Assembly (NCBI GenBank): GCA_003963005.1
Contig: RXJW01000031.1
Coordinates: 1 to 61,448, forward strand
Source of the DNA: Burkholderiales bacterium
GTDB taxonomy: Bacteria; Pseudomonadota; Gammaproteobacteria; Burkholderiales; Burkholderiaceae_C
Length of the DNA: 61,448 bases
Direction of reading: 5' to 3'
Positions 56,152 to 61,448 of the stretch are shown piece by piece; positions within the stretch are counted from its first letter, which is position 1; each line of letters starts with the position of its first letter. The notes under the pieces were generated by a model. That model ran no database searches. It saw only the letters and a program-made list of their open reading frames with translations, and was not told where the DNA came from. The translations under genes and the position numbers were made by a program.

Positions 56152-57290
56152 TGAGGCGGCGTGCGCTGGCCGCTGGGATCGTCGCCTTGGGCGCGCTGCT
56201 GGGGGCCGCCGCGCAGGCGCAGGACGCGGGCCTCGAAATCGGAGGCAGCCTGAAGACGCTGGGCCTGCGCTCGCGCGACGCCGGCGGCGACGGTTTCGGC
56301 CTGAGCCTGAATCGACTGCGCCTCGAGGCAAAGGGGGATCTCGCGCCGGGACTGGCCATCGACCTGCAATACGACAACGAACTGCTGCTCGGCAGCTATC
56401 TACGCACGGGCGAGTTCCAGGCGATGAAGGATCTGCGGCCGCCGCAATACTGGCGCGCCGATGCCAACGTGCTGGAGCGCGGCGACGTCTACGACCGACA
56501 CCGGCTCTACCGTGCCGCGCTCACGGCCAGCATCGGCACGGTCGACGTCAAGCTCGGGCGCCAGCGCATCGCCTGGGGCACCGGGCGCTTCTGGAGTCCG
56601 CTGGACATCCTCAATCCGATTGATCCTGTCGCCCTCGAACGGGAGGAGCGCCTGGGCGTCGATGCGGCGCTGGTGGAGGCCAAGCTGGGACCGTTGTCGC
56701 GGTTGTCTCTGGTCTACGCGCCGGCACCAGACCGGGGTGCACCGAGCCGCGCCGTGCAGCTGCACGGCAATGCGGCAGGGATCGACGCCTCCCTGGTGGT
56801 CGGCCGGTTGCGCGGCATGGAAGTGGCTGGCCTGGACCTTGCCGGGCAGATCGGCAACGCCGGCGTTCGCGGCGAGGCCGCGCAGCTGCGACCGCTTGGC
56901 GGGCGGCCTTTCCGGCGGGTACTGCTGGCAGGCGACTACGCGTTCGACGGCGGGCTCACGGTGTCCATCGAGGTCCACTACAACGGGGGCGGCGCGCGCG
57001 ATGCGACCCTGTACGACTGGAACGGTTTGCGCGCGGGACGGGTCGCCAGCCTGGCGACGCGCTATGCGGGGCTGTACGTCGCCTACGAGATCACCCCGCT
57101 TTGGAAATGGGTGTCTTATGTGGTGCGCAATGCCGACGATCGAAGCCAGGCGCTGGACACACGGCTGGTGTGGTCGGTACGCGCGGACCTGGAGGCAGTA
57201 CTGGCGGTGCAGCGCTTCGCCGGGTCTCGCCTGAGCGAGTACGGGCGCCGGCCGGACAGCGGCTTCGTATCGCTCACCTGGTACTTCTGA
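56151..57290 (+). CDS. Outer-membrane beta-barrel protein (porin-like)
   Basis: The 379-aa protein has a signal peptide (LAAGIVALGALLGAAAQAQ), alternating beta strands (LSLNRLRLEAKGDL; VDVKLGRQRIAWGTGRFW) and ends in SGFVSLTWYF, a terminal Phe suited to barrel assembly. It begins at the stop of the permease (TGATG overlap), completing an inner-membrane-to-outer-membrane operon. The RIAWG motif is seen in some DUF1302-like proteins. Confidence 0.82.
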   Translation: MRRRALAAGIVALGALLGAAAQAQDAGLEIGGSLKTLGLRSRDAGGDGFGLSLNRLRLEAKGDLAPGLAIDLQYDNELLLGSYLRTGEFQAMKDLRPPQYWRADANVLERGDVYDRHRLYRAALTASIGTVDVKLGRQRIAWGTGRFWSPLDILNPIDPVALEREERLGVDAALVEAKLGPLSRLSLVYAPAPDRGAPSRAVQLHGNAAGIDASLVVGRLRGMEVAGLDLAGQIGNAGVRGEAAQLRPLGGRPFRRVLLAGDYAFDGGLTVSIEVHYNGGGARDATLYDWNGLRAGRVASLATRYAGLYVAYEITPLWKWVSYVVRNADDRSQALDTRLVWSVRADLEAVLAVQRFAGSRLSEYGRRPDSGFVSLTWYF

Positions 57291-57492
57291 CGCGAATTTC
57301 GGGGATGCAAGAACGCTGCGGCAAACCGGCGACGAACCGAAGGCTCGCGCGCAACCTTGCGAGGCCACGCCAAATGTAGTCCCCTGAAGACATACGCCAC
57401 CACGTGAAAGTGGTGACGCGATGCATGCTCGACATGGATTGCGCCGCGATCCTGCGCCCCGCCGCAGGCGGCATCGCACGCGGCCGGACCGA

Positions 57493-57900
57493 CTACGGTG
57501 AGGTCAACGAGTACCGCTCGAGCTCGACATGGCTCGCCTTGAGCGACACGTTGATGCGAAGCGGCGCCGCCATGTCCGCCTGCGGCGCGTCGAAGATGCA
57601 CGCCAGTTCGATGTCCCCGTACTCTCCATCGGAGCTGACCTTGCTGCCGGGCCCGCAGGCAAGCTCGACGCCGGAGTGCCGGACTTCGAGCACTGATGAC
57701 GAATCGTCGTGGCCTCCGCTGAGGCGCACGCTGAAGCGGAGGCGACTTGGCGACGGCCGCGTCAGCTCGCAGGTGATCTCGTATCGGCTGCCGGCAACGG
57801 TCTCGGATCTGCAGGGAACGACATCCCCTGCCTGAGCACGAGCCTGCGGCGCGCCAGTCAGCAAAAGAACCGCGCACGCGCCGAGCAGGCACGTTCGCAT
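57493..57900 (-). CDS. Exported hypothetical protein
   Basis: The 135-aa protein has a signal peptide (LLGACAVLLLTGAPQARAQ) and four cysteines (VPCRSE, ITCEL, LACGP, LACIF) that could form two disulfides in a beta-rich fold. GAGGA lies seven bases upstream of the ATG at 57900. Function unknown; oriented away from the preceding operon. Confidence 0.7.
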   Translation of the reverse strand: MRTCLLGACAVLLLTGAPQARAQAGDVVPCRSETVAGSRYEITCELTRPSPSRLRFSVRLSGGHDDSSSVLEVRHSGVELACGPGSKVSSDGEYGDIELACIFDAPQADMAAPLRINVSLKASHVELERYSLTSP

Positions 57901-58044
57901 CGGCAGATCCTCAAACATGAGCTCCATTGTCTTGAACGCCATTGACCGAACCATGACAGTGCGCGCAGCACGCCGCAGTCGTGAGCATCCAACCGGCCAC
58001 ATGGACCGGGCCGGAGCCTGCATTGAAGTCCTCGGGGAGGCGGC

Positions 58045-58689
58045 TCAGACAGCCGTTCTCAGGCGACCGGGCATGAGGAACTGCCAGACGACGATGACGC
58101 TGAGCAGCGCGGCGAAGAAGCACCACACCGAGATGAACCAGGTCGCATAGAAGGCATAAGCCGCGACCGCGGATACGAAGGCGGCGACACCGAATGCCAT
58201 CACCCGTCGGTGGCTCGAGAACATCAGGCTCACGCATGTTCCGATCACGTATAGACCCATCGTGGTCAGCACGTAGAAATGTGGAGAGTCATAGAGGATG
58301 TGCTGTCCGGTTACCCGTGCGACGATCGGAAGGCGGATCAGCATCGCGAGCAGGTACAGGCCGACAAGTCCTCCTGCGACGGCGATCGAGGCCAGGACCG
58401 TGCGACGCCAGGGCACCGTCTCGAGTGCCAGGGCGGCGAGCGGAACGTAGACCGGCCACAGCACGTGCGAGAACAGCGAATACGCGTGCGTCAGCCAGGT
58501 GTTCAACGTCGGCGCCCTGTCGGGAAAGGTCAGCCAAAGCGCACCTTCCAACAATTGCTGGAGCCCGAACAGCACGGGAATCATCGCGTATGGAATCTCG
58601 GCGCGCCTTGAAGCACGGGTAACCGTTGCGGCGCCGACGGCCAGCAATGCAACGCCAGCGACGAAGCTGGCTTGGGCGGAGAAGCACAT
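58045..58689 (-). CDS. DUF6629-type membrane protein
   Basis: The 214-aa protein starts MCFSAQASFVAGVALLAVGA, the hallmark of DUF6629 proteins, and has about seven membrane helices (IPVLFGLQQLLEGALWLTF; WFISVWCFFAALLSVIVVW). Function is unknown. It follows carbamate kinase on the same strand, 33 bp downstream. Confidence 0.82.
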   Translation of the reverse strand: MCFSAQASFVAGVALLAVGAATVTRASRRAEIPYAMIPVLFGLQQLLEGALWLTFPDRAPTLNTWLTHAYSLFSHVLWPVYVPLAALALETVPWRRTVLASIAVAGGLVGLYLLAMLIRLPIVARVTGQHILYDSPHFYVLTTMGLYVIGTCVSLMFSSHRRVMAFGVAAFVSAVAAYAFYATWFISVWCFFAALLSVIVVWQFLMPGRLRTAV

Positions 58690-58722
58690 GGAGGTGGTTG
58701 ATTTGTTGGATGGGGTGGGATG

Positions 58723-59646
58723 TCAGGACGCGCCTGCGTCCTCGGGCGTGATCTGGGTTCCGGCTTCGCCCCGGAGCATGGCCTCGATGTGATCCAGCGA
58801 TCCGATGACGGCCCGGCGCTGGGTCATGCGAACGAAACTGTTGGCTGCTTCGACCTTCGGGCCCATCGAGCCGACGGGAAAGTTCCGATGACTCAGCGTC
58901 GCTGGCGACGCGCGACGCAGGGCTCGCTGTGTCGGCAGCCCGAAGTCAACGTAGACGGCATCGACGTCGGTGGCGATCACGAGGCAGTCCGCGCCCAGTT
59001 CACGCGCCAGAAGGCTGCTGCACAGGTCCTTGTCGATGACCGCCTCGACGCCGTGAAGCTCACCGCCTGGCGCCGCGCGCGATACCGGGATGCCCCCGCC
59101 GCCGGCGGCGATCACGAGTGCGCCGTGGGAAAGCAGCCAGCGTATCGACTGCAGTCCCACGAAAGATCGGGGAGTCGGCGAGGCGACAACCCGGCGAAAG
59201 CCATCGCCATCCCTGGCCATCGGCCAGCCCTGCTCACGCCTGATCGCCTCAGCCTGCTCGACGTCGTAGACCGGACCGATCGGTTTCGTGGGCAAGCCGA
59301 AGGCCGGGTCGGCCAGATCCACTTCCACGCGTGACATCAGCGTTGCGATCGGTCGATTCGGAAGCAGGTTGCCCAACTCCTGCTCAAGCAGGTAGCCGAT
59401 CATGCCGTCGGTCTGGGCGCCCAATACGTCCAGGGGATAGCTTTGCACCGACCTGTACGCGGCCGACTGCAGCGCCAGCAGTCCTATCTGTGGCCCGTTT
59501 CCATGGGTCAGTACCAAGTCGTTTCCCGGAGCGATGCGCGCCAGTTGGGCAGCGGCCCTGCGGATGTTGGCGAGCTGATTCCCGGAACTGGGCATCTCGC
59601 CGCGGCGCAGCAGGGCGTTGCCCCCGAGTGCCACGACGATCTTCAT
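58723..59646 (-). CDS. arcC: Carbamate kinase
   Basis: The 307-aa enzyme converts carbamoyl phosphate and ADP to ATP, carbon dioxide and ammonia. It has the family start [26 protein letters not shown], and GGGGIPV (residues about 200), then [10 protein letters not shown]. The start at 59646 removes a low-complexity leader. Other arginine deiminase genes are absent, so it may act with transported carbamoyl phosphate. Confidence 0.93.
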   Translation of the reverse strand: MKIVVALGGNALLRRGEMPSSGNQLANIRRAAAQLARIAPGNDLVLTHGNGPQIGLLALQSAAYRSVQSYPLDVLGAQTDGMIGYLLEQELGNLLPNRPIATLMSRVEVDLADPAFGLPTKPIGPVYDVEQAEAIRREQGWPMARDGDGFRRVVASPTPRSFVGLQSIRWLLSHGALVIAAGGGGIPVSRAAPGGELHGVEAVIDKDLCSSLLARELGADCLVIATDVDAVYVDFGLPTQRALRRASPATLSHRNFPVGSMGPKVEAANSFVRMTQRRAVIGSLDHIEAMLRGEAGTQITPEDAGAS

Positions 59647-59689
59647 GTCTGCAGCGTGCCGGATGCGAGGCGCGGTCGGGGATTGGCCG

Positions 59690-60286
59690 TCATTCGGCAC
59701 CGGACTTCCTTGGCCGGGGCGCCGAGGCTTGCGTGGCCTGCGCCATGACGCCATGCAGGGCCATCATGCGCGCCTCGCCGCGCATCAGGAGTCGGCCGGG
59801 GTAGCGCGCGGTCAGCCAGGCATACGCGGTGTACTTGGCCAGCTTGCCGATCCACAGGGCGGCCAGCACTTCCACCACCGGCAGCCGCGAGATCGCCGCA
59901 AACATCAATGCCGGTGTCAACGGCAGCGGCAGTGCGGCGATGACGAGCAATGAGATCACGCCGTAGCGCCGCAACCATCCGCTGGCATCGGCCCATGCCG
60001 CCGAGCGCACGACCTCGGGATAGGCCGCGAACAGCCGCGCCCATCCCAGGTGATGGAAGACCAGGTACAACAGCGCCGCGCCCAGCGCAGCTCCCAGGCT
60101 CGAGCTCAACGCGATCGTCCACCAGCGTCGCGGCGCCATGAGCACGGCAGCGACGAGCATCGACGCATAGGGCACGCTCATGGACAGGGTTGCCGCCATG
60201 GCGATGGCCGCCGCGACCCAAGGCAGTGCCTGGCGGTCTGCCGCTCGGGTCAGCGCCGTGACGAATCGGGTTTCCAGCATGCCCAT
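59690..60286 (-). CDS. YqaA/VTT-type membrane protein
   Basis: The 198-aa protein has about five membrane helices ([59 protein letters not shown]) like the small YqaA/SNARE-associated (VTT) family. It is 43 bp upstream of carbamate kinase and 6 bp after the HtrA gene on the same strand. Its role, possibly lipid flipping, is inferred from the family. Confidence 0.8.
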   Translation of the reverse strand: MGMLETRFVTALTRAADRQALPWVAAAIAMAATLSMSVPYASMLVAAVLMAPRRWWTIALSSSLGAALGAALLYLVFHHLGWARLFAAYPEVVRSAAWADASGWLRRYGVISLLVIAALPLPLTPALMFAAISRLPVVEVLAALWIGKLAKYTAYAWLTARYPGRLLMRGEARMMALHGVMAQATQASAPRPRKSGAE

Positions 60287-60292
60287 GCACTT

Positions 60293-61402
60293 TCACAGCT
60301 TGCGCGTGATGGGTCGCTGTCCGAGCTCGACCGTCACGGCGATGGGCTCGCTGCCACGCAAGACCTTGAACTGCGCCCGCGTCCCCGGCATCAGCGCCGC
60401 CGTCTCGTCGATCAGGGCCGCCGTATCGACCACTTCCTTGCCATTGATGGCGATCACGGTGTCGCCTGAACGCAAACCGGCCCGGTCCGCAGGACCTCCA
60501 CGCTGCACCGCGATCAGAACAGCGCCAGCAGGCGCCCCCGTCGATTCGTGGACGACGTCGCGGGCCCCCACGCCGAGCCAGCCGCGGCTGACCCTCCCGG
60601 TGGCGATGATCTGTTCCATCACCTGCCTGGCCAGGCTGACGGGAATGGCGAAACCGATGCCCTGCGAACCTCCGCTGCGGGAGTAGATCGCCGTGTTGAT
60701 GCCCACCAGATTGCCGGAGGTATCCACCAGGGCACCGCCAGAATTGCCGGGATTGATGGCTGCGTCCGTCTGAATGAAGTTCTCGAACGTGTTGATGCCG
60801 AGCCGGTTGCGGCCTGTCGCGCTGACGATGCCCTGTGTGACGGTCTGACCGACACCGAAGGGATCACCCACCGCGAGAACGATGTCGCCAACCTGCACCG
60901 ACGCCGGATCCGCGAAGGTGATCGGCTGCAAGCCCTTGGCGTCGACCCGCAGCACGGCGAGGTCCGACTCGGGGTCGGTACCCACGATGCGGGCTTCGGC
61001 GACCTTGCCGCCAGGCAGCATGACGGCGATTTCGTCGGCACCGTCGACGACATGGTTGTTGGTGAGGATGTGGCCTTGCGCCGCGACGATCACGCCCGAG
61101 CCGAGGCTGGACTGTCCCCGCGCGGTTGCATCTTCCTGATCATTGGGCGGGCGCAGCCAGCCCGGCAGCGGTCGAGGTGCCGCCTTGCGCGTGTAGATGT
61201 TGACGACCGAGGCCGACGCCTTGGTGGCGGCGGCGCGAAAACCGGCCTCCAGCCTCGCCGCCACGGCCTTCGCGGAGGGCGCGGAAGCCGCCGCTTCGAG
61301 TGCAACCGGGGCTTCGCGCAGTGCCACGACGTCGTGGTGGATGGCCGGCGCGGACTGAGCAACCGTCTTGAAAGTCAAGCTTGATGCAGCGACGCATCCC
61401 AA
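60293..61402 (-). CDS. HtrA/DegP-type serine protease, 5' end altered
   Basis: The protein has the trypsin-like catalytic triad (TNNHVV, SDLAVL, GNSGG) and one PDZ domain (RAGLRSGDTVIAINGKE). It should degrade or refold damaged periplasmic proteins. The usual N-terminal signal or membrane helix is missing: the frame starts within a short segment (MGCVAASSLTFKTV) that overlaps an IS110-like tail. The gene has probably lost its original start, so export may be impaired. Confidence 0.85.
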   Translation of the reverse strand: MGCVAASSLTFKTVAQSAPAIHHDVVALREAPVALEAAASAPSAKAVAARLEAGFRAAATKASASVVNIYTRKAAPRPLPGWLRPPNDQEDATARGQSSLGSGVIVAAQGHILTNNHVVDGADEIAVMLPGGKVAEARIVGTDPESDLAVLRVDAKGLQPITFADPASVQVGDIVLAVGDPFGVGQTVTQGIVSATGRNRLGINTFENFIQTDAAINPGNSGGALVDTSGNLVGINTAIYSRSGGSQGIGFAIPVSLARQVMEQIIATGRVSRGWLGVGARDVVHESTGAPAGAVLIAVQRGGPADRAGLRSGDTVIAINGKEVVDTAALIDETAALMPGTRAQFKVLRGSEPIAVTVELGQRPITRKL

Positions 61403-61448
61403 GTCGACCCGTTCTTGGCGATGGCGTTGAGCATGGTCAGCAGCTTGC
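61375..61448 (-). pseudogene. C-terminal tail of an IS110-like transposase (edge)
   Basis: From the right edge a minus-strand frame encodes KLLTMLNAIAKNGSTWDAS and ends at 61375, resembling the end of IS110-type transposases (a LNA-x3-(R/K)-(D/N)-G-x2-W pattern). It runs into the HtrA gene start, implying an IS insertion at its 5' end. Only about 24 codons are visible. Confidence 0.5.

Noticed and set aside
57291-57492. Hairpin CACCAC...GTGGTG in the gap after the outer-membrane barrel gene
   Set aside because: The stem is only six base pairs, lacks a T-run and has no clear role.

Overview
The window is GC-rich DNA from a proteobacterium, most likely a betaproteobacterium of the order Burkholderiales. 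This rests on overall base composition, a CopK-type periplasmic copper protein, the style of the CueR and CopRS copper genes, and a dnaN leader of betaproteobacterial type. Nearly all of it is accessory or island DNA. No rRNA, tRNA or CRISPR array was seen.

Region 1 (1-14232) is a mobile and defence-like mosaic. It starts with a hypothetical gene and a recombinase-like protein that lacks its catalytic tyrosine. A DNA methyltransferase then faces a PD-(D/E)XK nuclease-like gene, and the gene upstream of the nuclease is cut off by a Tn3-family element. That element has a left end at 4449 and an intact 983-aa transposase. Behind the transposase lie a HEPN-like protein, a three-Cys-motif partner protein (TcmP), a DUF5131/Gp37-Gp68 protein with a C-x6-C-x2-C motif, an SprT-like metalloprotease, a truncated dnaN leader, a RES/Xre toxin-antitoxin pair and a complete tyrosine recombinase. 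Next come an unidentified gene tail joined to a cusA fragment, a second Tn3-like end in the same orientation as the first, and an H-NS-like gene.

Region 2 (14440-25600) is iron or metal uptake. Two TonB-dependent receptor/PepSY units flank a fur-family gene, and a Fur box lies between the first unit and fur. The second unit contains a PepSY-ferredoxin-flavoreductase fusion (NqrF-like), a candidate inner-membrane metal reductase.

Region 3 (25636-38870) is a copper resistance island: cueR, copA, divergent CueR-type promoters, copZ, a CopK-like gene without its methionine cluster, copRS with a CusR-like box, and an operon of TolC-like protein, multicopper oxidase, cupredoxin, DUF411 and CusF-like proteins. 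A nuclease-like gene of unknown role sits inside it.

Region 4 (39054-61448) looks like an envelope and lipid stress island. It holds a DUF4010/MgtC-like transporter, a phospholipase-D-like enzyme, and a perfect FNR/Anr box ahead of a run of small metal-binding and membrane proteins. DUF3141 protein, FabI and oleate hydratase follow. Then comes a tightly coupled operon of FtsH, a LolA-like protein, a divergent phosphoketolase, an ABC ATPase, a tandem FtsX-type permease and an outer-membrane barrel. Carbamate kinase, a VTT-type membrane protein and an HtrA protease whose 5' end abuts an IS110-like transposase tail close the window.

The strongest candidates for undescribed systems are the TcmP/DUF5131/SprT/HEPN cargo (7558-10640) and the FtsH-LolA-phosphoketolase-ABC-barrel operon (47808-57290).
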